Assembly: GCA_022605955.1 (NCBI GenBank) | Contig: JAKCOZ010000261.1 | Coordinates: forward strand, 248,001-312,000 | Direction of reading: 5' to 3' | Source: Rallus limicola | Lineage: Eukaryota; Chordata; Aves; Gruiformes; Rallidae | DNA: 64,000 nucleotides | Part shown: positions 11,491 through 22,632 of the stretch, piece by piece | Layout: every line of letters begins with the position of its first letter | How positions within the stretch are numbered: the first letter of the stretch is position 1 | Program-made: the position numbers and the translations under genes | Notes under the pieces: model-generated | Seen by the model: only the letters and a program-made list of their open reading frames with translations | Told to the model about the DNA's origin: nothing | Database searches by the model: none

Positions 11491-14400
11491 ATCCTCCTAA
11501 CAGGACACACGAGCAGCCCCTGTCACTTTGGCTCTCAGCCTTTTCCTTTGCCTGGAAAGAGGGAACATGCCTGGAACCTCCTACGGTGCTTTTCTCGGCC
11601 CTAGCAGACTGCAGTTCAAAACATGCTAAATGTCCAGCAATAACTCCCAAAGTAAAGAAGCTAGGCCTGAAAGGCATAGCTTGTCTGAAACCTCCTAACA
11701 GGACACACGAGCAGACCCTGTCACTTTGGCTCTCAGCCTTTTCCTTTGCCTGGAAAGAGGGAACATGCCTGGAACCTCCTACGGTGCTTTTCTCGGCCCT
11801 AGCAGACTGCAGCTCAAAACATGCTAAACGTCCAGCAATAACTCCCAAAGTAAAGAAGCTAGGCCTGAAAGGCATAGCTTGTCTGAAACCTCCTAACAGG
11901 ACACACGAGCAGACCCTGTCACTTTGGCTCTCAGCCTTTTCCTTTACCTGGAAAGAGGGAACATGCCTGGAACCTCCTACGGTGCTTTTCTCGGCCCTAG
12001 CAGACTGCAGTTCAAAACATGCTAAACGTCCAGCAATAACTCCCAAAGTAAAGAAGCTAGGCATGAAAGGCATATCTTGTCCTGTTAGGAGGTTTCAGAC
12101 AAGCTAGGCCTGAAAGGCATAGCTTGTCTGAAACCTCCTAACAGGACACACGAGCAGACCCTGTCACTTTGGCTCTCAGCCTTTTCCTTTGCCTGGAAAG
12201 AGGGAACATGCCTGGAACCTCCTACGGTGCTTTTCTCAGCCCTAGCAGACTGCAGTTCAAAACATGCTAAACGTCCAGCAATAACTCCCAAAGTAAAGAA
12301 GCTAGGCCTGAAAGGCATAGCTTGTCTGAAACCTCCTAACAGGACACACGAGCAGACCCTGTCACTTTGGCTCTCAGCCTTTTCCTTTGCCTGGAAAGAG
12401 GGAACATGCCTGGAACCTCCTACGGTGCTTTTCTCGGCCCTAGCAGACTGCAGTTCAAAACATGCTAAACGTCCAGCAATAACTCCCAAAGTATAGAAGC
12501 TAGGCCTGAAAGGCATAGCTTGTCTGAAACCTCCTAACAGGACACACGAGCAGACCCTGTCACTTTGGCTCTCAGCCTTTTCCTTTGCCTGGAAAGAGGG
12601 AACATGCCTGGAACCTCCTACGGTGCTTTTCTCGGCCCTAGCAGACTGCAGTTCAAAACATGCTAAACGTCCAGCAATAACTCCCAAAGTAAAGAAGCTA
12701 GGCCTGAAAGGCATAGCTTGTCTGAAACCTCCTATCAGGACACCCGAGCAGACCCTGTCACTTTGGCTCTCAGCCTTTTCCTTTGCCTGGAAAGAGGGAA
12801 CATGCCTGGAACCTCCTACGGTGCTTTTCTCGGCCCTAGCAGACTGCAGTTCAAAACATGCTAAACGTCCAGCAATAACTCCCAAAGTAAAGAAGCTAGG
12901 CCTGAAAGGCATAACTTGTCTGAAACCTCCTAACAGGACACACGAGCAGACCCTGTCACTTTGGCTCTCAGCCTTTTCCTTTGCCTGGAAAGAGGGAACA
13001 TGCCTGGAACCTCCTACGGTGCTTTTCTCGGCCCTAGCAGACTGCAGTTCAAAACATGCTAAACGTCCAGCAATAACTCCCAAAGTAAAGAAGCTAGGCC
13101 TGAAAGGCATAGCTTGTCTGAAACCTCCTAACAGGACACATGAGCAGCACCTGTCACTTTGGCTCTCAGCCTTTTCCTTTGCCTGGAAAGAGGGAACATG
13201 CCTGGAACCTCCTACGGTGCTTTTCTCGGCCCTAGCAGACTGCAGTTCAAAACATGCTAAACGTCCAGCAATAACTCCCAAAGTAAAGAAGCTAGGCCTG
13301 AAAGGCATAGCTTGTCTGAAACCTCCTAACAGGACACACGAGCAGACCCTGTCACTTTGGCTCTCAGCCTTTTCCTTTGCCTGGAAAGAGGGAACATGCC
13401 TGGAACCTCCTACGGTGCTTTTCTCGGCCCTAGCAGACTGCAGTTCAAAACATGCTAAACGTCCAGCAATAACTCCCAAAGTAAAGAAGCTAGGCCTGAA
13501 AGGCATAGCTTGTCTGAAACCTCCTAACAGGACACACGAGCAGACCCTGTCACTTTGGCTCTCAGCCTTTTCCTTTGCCTGGAAAGAGGGAACATGCCTG
13601 GAACCTCCTACGGTGCTTTTCTCGGCCCTAGCAGACTGCAGTTCAAAACATGCTAAACGTCCAGCAATAACTCCCAAAGTAAAGAAGCTAGGCATGAAAG
13701 GCATAGCTTGTCTGAAACCTCCTAACAGGACACACGAGCAGCCCCTGTCACTTTGGCTCTCAGCCCTTTCCTTTGCCTGGAAAGAGGGAACATGCCTGGA
13801 ACCTCCTACGGTGCTTTTCTCGGCCCTAGCAGACTGCAGTTCAAAACATGCTAAACGTCCAGCAATAACTCCCAAAGTAAAGAAGCTAGGCCTGAAAGGC
13901 CTAGCTTGTCTGAAACCTCCTAACAGGACACACCAGCAGACCCTGTCACTTTGGCTCTCAGCCTTTTCCTTTGCCTGGAAAGAGGGAACATGCCTGGAAC
14001 CTCCTACGGTGCTTTTCTCGGCCCTAGCAGACTGCAATTCAAAACATGCTAAACGTCCAGCAATAACTCCCAAAGTAAAGAAGCTAGGCCTGAAAGGCAT
14101 AGCTTGTCTGAAACCTCCTAACAGGACACACGAGCAGACCCTGTCACTTTGGCTCTCAGCCTTTTCCTTTGCCTGGAAAGAGGGAACATGCCTGGAACCT
14201 CCTACGGTGCTTTTCTCGGCCCTAGCAGACTGCAGTTCAAAACATGCTAAAAGTCCAGCAATAACTCCCAAAGTAAAGAAGCTAGGCCTGAAAGGCATAG
14301 CTTGTCTGAAACCTCCTAACAGGACACACGAGCAGACCCTGTCACTTTGGCTCTCAGCCTTTTCCTTTGCCTGGAAAGAGGGAACATGCCTGGAACCTCC

Positions 14401-17400
14401 TACGGTGCTTTTCTCGGCCCTAGCAGACTGCAGTTCAAAACATGCTAAACGTCCAGCAATAACACCCAAAGTAAAGAAGCTAGGCATGAAAGGCATAGCT
14501 TGTCTGAAACCTCCTAACAGGACACACGAGCAGACCCTGTCACTTTGGCTCTCAGCCTTTTCCTTTGCCTGGAAAGAGGGAACATGCCTGGAACCTCCTA
14601 CGGTGCTTTTCTCGGCCCTAGCAGACTGCAGTTCAAAACATGCTAAACGTCCAGCAATAACTCCCAAAGTAAAGAAGCTAGGCCTGAAAGGCATAGCTTG
14701 TCTGAAACCTCCTAACAGGACACACGAGCAGACCCTGTCACTTTGGCTCTCAGCCTTTTCCTTTGCCTGGAAAGAGGGAACATGCCTGGAACCACCTACG
14801 GTGCTTTTCTCGGCCCTAGCAGACTGCACTTCAAAACATGCTAAACGTCCAGCAATAACTCCCAAAGTAAAGAAGCTAGGCCTGAAAGGCATAGCTTGTC
14901 TGAAACCTCCTAACAGGACACACGAGCAGCCCCTGTCACTTTGGCTCTCAGCCTTTTCCTTTGCCTGGAAAGAGGGAACATGCCTGGAACCTCCTACGGT
15001 GCTTTTCTCGGCCCTAGCAGACTGCAGTTCAAAACATGCTAAACGTCAAGCAATAACTCCCAAAGTAAAGAAGCTAGGCCTGAAAGGCATAGCTTGTCTG
15101 AAACCTCCTAACAGGACACACGAGCAGCCCCTGTCACTTTGGTTCTCAGCCTTTTCCTTTGCCTGGAAAGAGGGAACATGCCTGGAACCTCCTACGGTGC
15201 TTTTCTCGGCCCTAGCAGACTGCAGTTCAAAACATGCTAAACGTCCAGCAATAACTCCCAAAGTAAAGAAGCTAGGCCTGAAAAGCATAGCTTGTCTGAA
15301 ACCTCCTAACAGGACACACGAGCAGACCCTGTCACTTTGGCTCTCAGCCTTTTCCTTTGCCTGGAAAGAGGGAACATGCCTGGAACCTCCTACGGTGCTT
15401 TTCTCGGCCCTAGCAGACTGCAGTTCAAAACATGCTAAACGTCCAGCAATAACTCCCAAAGTAAAGAAGCTAGGCCTGAAAGGCATAGCTTGTCTGAAAC
15501 CTCCTAACAGGACACACAAGCAGACCCTGTCACTTTGGCTCTCAGCCTTTTCCTTTGCCTGGAAAGAGGGAACATGCCTGGAACCTCCTACGGTGCTTTT
15601 CTCGGCCCTAGCAGACTGCAATTCAAAACATGCTAAACGTCCAGCAATAACTCCCAAAGTAAAGAAGCGAGGCCTGAAAGGCATAGCTTGTCTGAAACCT
15701 CCTAACAGGACACACGAGCAAACACTTTCACTTTGGCTCTCAGCTTTTTCCTTTGCTTGGAAAGAGGGAACATGCCTGGAACCTCCTACGGTGCTTTTCT
15801 CGGCCCTAGCAGACTGCAGCTCAAAACATGCTAAACGTCCAGCAATAACTCCCAAAGTAAAGAAGCTAGGCCTGAAAGGCATAGTTTGTCTGAAACCTCC
15901 TAACAGGACACACGAGCAGACCCTGTCACTTTGGCTCTCAGCCTTTTCCTTTGCCTGGAAAGAGGGAACATGCCTGGAACCTCCTACGGTGCTTTTCTCG
16001 GCCCTAGCAGACTGCAGTTCAAAACATGCTAAACGTCCAGCAATAACTCCCAAAGTAAAGAAGCTAGGCCTGAAAGGCATAGCTCTTCTGAAACCTCCTA
16101 ACAGGACACCCGAGCAGACCCTGTCACTTTGGCTCTCAGCCTTTTCCTTTGCCTGGAAAGAGGGAACATGCCTGGAACCTCCTACGGTGCTTTTCTCGGC
16201 CCTAGCAGACTGCAGTTCAAAACATGCTAAACGTCCAGCAATAACTCCCAAAGTAAAGAAGCTAGGCCTGAAAGGCATAGCTTGTCTGAAACCTCCTAAC
16301 AGGACACACGAGCAGCCCCTGTCACTTTGGCTCTCAGCCTTTTCCTTTGCCTGGAAAGAGGGAACATGCCTGGAACCTCCTACGGTGCTTTTCTCGGCCC
16401 TAGCAGACTGCAGTTCAAAACATGCTAAACGTCCAGCAATAACTCCCAAAGTAAAGAAGCTAGGCCTGAAAGGCATAGCTTGTCTGAAACCTCCTAACAG
16501 GACACACGAGCAGACCCTGTCACTTTGGCTCTCAGCCTTTTCCTTTGCCTGGAAAGAGGGAACATGCCTGGAACCTCCTACGGTGCTTTTCTCGGCCCTA
16601 GCAGACTGCAGTTCAAAACATGCTAAACGTCCAGCAATAACTCCCAAAGTAAAGAAGCTAGGCCTGAAAGGCATAGCTTGGCTGAAACCTCCTAACAGGA
16701 CACACGAGCAGACCCTGTCACTTTGGCTCTCAGCCTTTTCCTTTGCCTGGAAAGAGGGAACATGCCTGGAACCTCCTACGGTGCTTTTCTCGGCCCTAGC
16801 AGACTGCAGTTCAAAACATGCTAAACGTCCAGCAATAACTCCCAAAGTAAAGAAGCTAGGCCTGAAAGGCATAGCTTGTCTGAAACCTCCTAACAGGACA
16901 CACGAGCAGCCCCTGTCACTTTGGCTCTCAGCCTTTTCCTTTGCCTGGAAAGAGGGAACATGCCTGGAACCTCCTACGGTGCTTTTCTCGGCCCTAGCAG
17001 ACTGCAGTTCAAAACATGCTAAACGTCCAGCAATAACTCCCAAAGTAAAGAAGCTAGGCCTGAAAGGCATAGCTTGTCTGAAACCTCCTAACAGGACACA
17101 CAAGCAGACCCTGTCACTTTGGCTCTCAGCCTTTTCCTTTGCCTGGAAAGAGGGAACATGCCTGGAACCTCCTACGGTGCTTTTCTCGGCCCTAGCAGAC
17201 TGCAATTCAAAACATGCTAAACGTCCAGCAATAACTCCCAAAGTAAAGAAGCTAGGCCTGAAAGGCATAGCTTGTCTGAAACCTCCTAACAGGACACACG
17301 AGCAGCCCCTGTCACTTTGGCTCTCAGCCTTTTCCTTTGCCTGGAAAGAGGGAACATGCCTGGAACCTCCTACGGTGCTTTTCTCGGCCCTAGCAGACTG

Positions 17401-18661
17401 CAGTTCAAAACATGCTAAACGTCCAGCAATAACTCCCAAAGTAAAGAAGCTAGGCCTGAAAGGCATAGCTTGTCTGAAACCTCCTAACATGACACACGAG
17501 CAGCCCCTGTCACTTTGGTTCTCAGCCTTTTCCTTTGCCTGGAAAGAGGGAACATGCCTGGAACCTCCTATGGTGCTTTTCTCGGCCCTAGCAGACTGCA
17601 GTTCAAAACATGCTAAACGTCCAGCAATAACTCCCAAAGTAAAGAAGCGAGGCCTGAAAGGCATAGCTTGTCTGAAACCTCCTAACAGGACACACGAGCA
17701 AACCCTTTCACTTTGGCTCTCAGCTTTTTCCTTTGCTTGGAAAGAGGGAACATGCCTGGAACCTCCTACGGTGCTTTTCTCGGCCCTAGCAGACTGCAGC
17801 TCAAAATATGCTAAACGTCCAGCAATAACTCCCAAAGTAAAGAAGCTAGGCCTGAAAGGCATAGCTTGTCTGAAACCTCCTAACAGGACACCCGAGCAGA
17901 CCCTGTCACTTTGGCTCTCAGCCTTTTCCTTTGCCTGGAAAGAGGGAACATGCCTGGAACCTCCTACGGTGCTTTTCTCGGCCCTAGCAGACTGCAGTTC
18001 AAAACATGCTAAACGTCCAGCAATAACTCCCAAAGTAAAGAAGCTAGGCCTGAAAGGCATAGCTTGTCTGAAACCTCCTAACAGGACACCCGAGCAGACC
18101 CTGTCACTTTGGCTCTCAGCCTTTTCCTTTGCCTGGAAAGAGGGAACATGCCTGGAACCTCCTACGGTGCTTTTCTCGGCCCTAGCAGACTGCAGTTCAA
18201 AACATGCTAAACGTCCAGCAATAACTCCCAAAGTAAAGAAGCTAGGCCTGAAAGGATTAGCTTGTCTGAAACCTCCTAACAGGACACATGAGCAGCACCT
18301 GTCACTTTGGCTCTCAGCCTTTTCCTTTGCCTGGAAAGAGGGAACATGCCTGGAACCTCCTACGGTGCTTTTCTCGGCCCTAGCAGACTGCAGTTCAAAA
18401 CATGCTAAACGTCCAGTAATAACTCCCAAAGTAAAGAAGCTAGGCCTGAAAGGCATAGCTTGTCTGAAATCTCCTAACAGGACACACGAGCAGACCCTGT
18501 CACTTTGGCTCTCAGCCTTTTCCTTTGCCTGGAAAGAGGGAACATGCCTGGAACCTCCTACGGTGCTTTTCTCGGCCCTAGCAGACTGCAGTTCAAAACA
18601 TGCTAAACGTCCAGCAATAACTCCCAAAGTAAAGAAGCTAGGCATGAAAGGCATAGCTTGT
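11491..18661 (+). repeat. Heterogeneous monomer stretch without clear higher-order period
   Basis: Roughly 36 monomers lie here, many with private single-base changes and no obvious block partner at a fixed offset. Examples are CATAACTTG near 12910, AAAAGTCC near 14249, GTCAAGC near 15046, AAAAGCATAG near 15281, CATAGTTTG near 15880, TAGCTCTTC near 16081, AAAATATGC near 17804 and GGATTAGC near 18252. Variant monomers seen elsewhere in the window (CATGAGCAGCACC, AAACCCTTTC, CATGACAC with GGTTCTC) also occur here in other orders. It contains the first hairpin insertion at 12078-12148. The pattern suggests an older, less recently homogenised part of the array. Confidence 0.7.
12078..12148 (+). 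repeat. Hairpin insertion 1 (47 bp insert at 12081-12127)
   Basis: The normal run from GCTTGT to CTGAAACC is interrupted by 47 extra bases. The first 26 inserted bases are the reverse complement of the segment at 12120-12145, after which the monomer is re-entered at GCTAGGCCTG. With three flanking bases the arms are 29 bp (12078-12106 and 12120-12148). They surround a 13-base centre in which GCCT and AGGC can pair around GAA. The unit is 245 bp instead of 198, which shifts the downstream phase. The host monomer carries GGCATG in place of GGCCTG. Its private change is CATATCTTG in the left flank. Confidence 0.95.
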
Positions 18662-18729
18662 CCTGTTAGGAGGTTTCAGACAAGCTAGGCCTGAAAGGCA
18701 TAGCTTGTCTGAAACCTCCTAACAGGACA
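18659..18729 (+). repeat. Hairpin insertion 2 (insert at 18662-18708)
   Basis: This copy has the same 47 bp insertion with perfect 29 bp arms, so it is close to the presumed founder form. It lies 33 monomers plus 47 bp after insertion 1. The host monomer has the GGCATG marker. Confidence 0.95.
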
Positions 18730-20700
18730 CACGAGCAGACCCTGTCACTTTGGCTCTCAGCCTTTTCCTTTGCCTGGAAAGAGGGAACATGCCTGGAACC
18801 TCCTACGGTGCTTTTCTCGGCCCTAGCAGACTGCAGTTCAAAACATGCTAAACGTCCAGCAATAACTCCCAAAGTAAAGAAGCTAGGCCTGAAAGGCATA
18901 GCTTGTCTGAAACCTCCTAACACGACACACAAGCAGACCCTGTCACTTTGGCTCTCAGCCTTTTCCTTTGCCTGGAAAGAGGGAACATGCCTGGAACCTC
19001 CTACGGTGCTTTTCTCGGCACTAGCAGACTGCAGTTCAAAACATGCTAAACGTCCAGCAATAACTCCCAAAGTAAAGAAGCTAGGCCTGAAAGGCATAGC
19101 TTGTATGAAACCTCCTAACAGGACACACGAGCAGACCCTGTCACTTTGGCTCTCAGCCTTTTCCTTTGCCTGGAAAGAGGGAACATGCCTGGAACCTCCT
19201 ACGGTGCTTTTCTCGGCCCTAGCAGACTGCAGTTCAAAACATGCTAAACGTCCAGCAATAACTCTCAAAGTATAGAAGCTAGGCCTGAAAGGCATAGCTT
19301 GTCTGAAACCTCCTAACAGGACACACGAGCAGACCCTGTCACTTAGGCTCTCAGCCTTTTCCTTTGCCTGGAAAGAGGGAACATGCCTGGAACCTCCTAC
19401 GGTGCTTTTCTCGGCCCTAGCAGACTGCAGTTCAAAACATGCTAAACGTCCAGTAATAACTCCCAAAGTAAAGAAGCTAGGCCTGAAAGGCATAGGTTGT
19501 CTGAAACCTCCTAACAGGACACACGAGCAGACCCTGTCACTTTGGCTCTCAGCCTTTTCCTTTGCCTGGAAAGAGGGAACATGCCTGGAACCTCCTACGG
19601 TGCTTTTCTCGGCCCTAGCAGACTGCAGTTCAAAACATGCTAAACGTCCAGCAATAACTCCCAAAGTAAAGAAGCTAGGTTTGAAAGGCATAGCTTGTCT
19701 GAAACCTCCTAACAGGACACACGAGCAGCCCCTGTCACTTTGGCTCTCAGCCTTTTCCTTTGCCTGGAAAGAGGGAACATGCCTGGAACCTCCTACGGTG
19801 CTTTTCTCGGCCCTAGCAGACTGCAGTTCAAAACATGCTAAACGTCCAGCAATAACTCCCAAAGTAAAGAAGCTAGGCATGAAAGGCATAGCTTTTCCTG
19901 TTAGGAGGTTTCAGACAAGCTAGGCCTGAAAGGCATAGCTTGTCTGAAACCTCCTATCAGGACACACGAGCAGCCCCTGTCACTTTGGTTCTCAGCCTTT
20001 TCCTTTGCCTGGAAAGAGGGAACATGCCTGGAACCTCCTACGGTGCTTTTCTCGGCCCTAGCAGACTGCAGTTCAAAACATGCTAAACGTCCAGCAATAA
20101 CTCCCAAAGTAAAGAAGCTAGGCATGAAAGGCATAGCTTGTCTGAAACCTCCTAACAGGACACACGAGCAGACCCTGTCGCTTTGGCTCTCAGCCTTTTC
20201 CTTTGCCTGGAAAGAGGGAACATGCCTGGAACCTCCTACGGTGCTTTTCTCGGCCCTAGCAGACTGCAGTTCAAAACATGCTAAACGTCCAGCAATAACT
20301 CCCAAAGTAAAGAAGCTAGGCCTGAAAGGCATAGCTTGTCTGAAACCTCCTAACAGGACACACGAGCAGACCCTGTCACTTTGGCTCTCAGCCTTTTCCT
20401 TTGCCTGGAAAGAGGGAACATGCCTGGAACCTCCTACGGTGCTTTTCTCGGCCCTAGCAGACTGCAGTTCAAAACATGCTAAACGTCCAGCAATAACTCC
20501 CAAAGTAAAGAAGCTAGGCCTGAAAGGCATAGCTTGTCTGAAACCTCCTAACAGGACACACGAGCAGACCCTGTCACTTTGGCTCTCAGCCTTTTCCTTT
20601 GCCTGGAAAGAGGGAACATGCCTGGAACCTCCTACGGTGCTTTTCTCGGCCCTAGCAGACTGCAGTTCAAAACATGCTAAACGTCCAGCAATAACTCCCA
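18709..20700 (+). repeat. Satellite stretch between insertions 2 and 4
   Basis: Insertions 2, 3 and 4 are evenly spaced at 1,235 bp, but the monomers between them do not match variant for variant. The first interval has CACGACAC near 18923, TTGTATG near 19101, AGTATAG at 19270 and CACTTAGG near 19342. The second has GGTTCTC near 19987 and a GGCATG monomer without insertion near 20122. The equal spacing is either an old duplication blurred by conversion or coincidence. Confidence 0.65.
19894..19964 (+). repeat. Hairpin insertion 3 (insert at 19897-19943)
   Basis: This is the same insertion six monomers plus 47 bp after insertion 2. Two arm mismatches are visible: T at 19895 in place of G in the left flank, and T at 19957 (CCTATCAGG) in the right arm. 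The GGCATG marker is present. Confidence 0.93.
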
Positions 20701-21128
20701 AAGTAAAGAAGCTAGGCCTGAAAGGCATAGCTTGTCTGAAACCTCCTAACAGGACACACGAGCAGCCCCTGTCACTTTGGCTCTCAGCCTTTTCCTTTGC
20801 CTGGAAAGAGGGAACATGCCTGGAACCTCCTACGGTGCTTTTCTCGGCCCTAGCAGACTGCAATTCAAAACATGCTAAACGTCCAGCAATAACTCCCAAA
20901 GTAAAGAAGCGAGGCCTGAAAGGCATAGCTTGTCTGAAACCTCCTAACAGGACACACGAGCAAACCCTTTCACTTTGGCTCTCAGCCTTTTCCTTTGCTT
21001 GGAAAGAGGGAACATGCCTGGAACCTCCTACGGTGCTTTTCTCGGCCCTATAAGACTGCAGTTCAAAACATGCTAAACGTCCAGCAATAACTCCCAAAGT
21101 AAAGAAGCTAGGCATGAAAGGCATAGCT

Positions 21129-21199
21129 TGTCCTGTTAGGAGTTTTCAGACAAGCTAGGCCTGAAAGGCATAGCTTGTCTGAAACCTCCTAACAGGACA
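21129..21199 (+). repeat. Hairpin insertion 4 (insert at 21132-21178)
   Basis: This copy again lies six monomers plus 47 bp after the previous one. The left arm has T at 21143 (AGGAGTTTTC in place of AGGAGGTTTC), a change shared only with insertion 6. The monomer just before it carries CTATAAGAC, also shared with insertion 6. Confidence 0.95.
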
Positions 21200-22561
21200 C
21201 ACGAGCAGACCCTGTCACTTTGGCTCTCAGCCTTTTCCTTTGCCTGGAAAGAGGGAACATGCCTGGAACCTCCTACGGTGCTTTTCTCGGCCCTAGCAGA
21301 CTGCAGTTCAAAACATGCTAAACGTCCAGCAATAACTCCCAAAGTAAAGAAGCTAGGCCTGAAAGGCATAGCTTGGCTGAAACCTCCTAACAGGACACAC
21401 GAGCAGACCCTGTCGCTTTGGCTCTCAGCCTTTTCCTTTGCCTGGAAAGAGGGAACATGCCTGGAACCTCCTACGGTGCTTTTCTCGGCCCTAGCAGACT
21501 GCAGTTCAAAACATGCTAAACGTCCAGCAATAATTCCCAAAGTAAAGAAGCTAGGCCTGAAAGGCATAGCTTGTCTGAAACCTCCTAACAGGACACCCGA
21601 GCAGACCCTGTCACTTTGGCTCTCAGCCTTTTCCTTTGCCTGGAAAGAGGGAACATGCCTGGAACCTCCTACGGTGCTTTTCTCGGCCCTAGCAGACTGC
21701 AGTTCAAAAAATGCTAAACGTTCAGCAATAACTCCCAAAGTAAAGAAGCTAGGCCTGAAAGGCATAGCTTGTCTGAAACCTCCTAACAGGACACACGAGC
21801 AGCCCCTGTCACTTTGGCTCTCAGCCTTTTCCTTTGCCTGGAAAGAGGGAACATGCCTGGAACCTCCTACGGTGCTTTTCTCGGCCCTAGCAGACTGCAG
21901 TTCAAAACATGCTAAACGTCCAGCAATAACTCCCAAAGTAAAGAAGCTAGGCCTGAAAGGCATAGCTTGTCTGAAACCTCCTAACAGGACACACAAGCAG
22001 ACCCTGTCACTTTGGCTCTCAGCCTTTTCCTTTGCCTGGAAAGAGGGAACATGCCTGGAACCTCCTACGGTGCTTTTCTCGGCCCTAGCAGACTGCAATT
22101 CAAAACATGCTAAACGTCCAGCAATAACTCCCAAAGTAAAGAAGCGAGGCCTGAAAGGCATAGCTTGTCTGAAACCTCCTAAGAGGACACACGAGCAAAC
22201 CCTTTCACTTTGGCTCTCAGCTTTTTCCTTTGCTTGGAAAGAGGGAACATGCCTGGAACCTCCTACGGTGCTTTTCTCGGCCCTAGCAGACTGCAGTTCA
22301 AAACATGCTAAACGTCCAGCAATAACTCCCAAAGTAAAGAAGCTAGGCCTGAAAGGCATAGCTCGTCTGAAACCTCCTAACAGGACACACGAGCAGACCC
22401 TGTCACTTTGGCTCTCAGCCTTTTCCTTTGCCTGGAAAGAGGGAACATGCCTGGAACCTCCTACGGTGCTTTTCTCGGCCCTATCAGACTGCAGTTCAAA
22501 ACATGCTAAACGTCCAGCAATAACTCCCAAAGTAAAGAAGCTAGGCATGAAAGGCATAGCT

Positions 22562-22632
22562 TGTCCTGTTAGGAGGTTTCAGACAAGCTAGGCCTGAAAG
22601 GCATAGCTTGTCGGAAACCTCCTAACAGGACA
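22562..22632 (+). repeat. Hairpin insertion 5 (insert at 22565-22611)
   Basis: This copy lies seven monomers plus 47 bp after insertion 4. The private change G at 22613 (TCGGAAACC) gives one mismatch in the right arm. It is followed by the GCTCAACG monomer and then a monomer with ATATCTGCC, a module also found after insertion 7. Confidence 0.95.

Noticed and set aside
12081..12127. Hairpin insertion as a mobile element such as a MITE
   Set aside because: The inserted bases are entirely satellite sequence (26 inverted, 21 direct). There are no target-site duplications, and all copies are linked to one monomer variant, so template switching plus block duplication explains them better.
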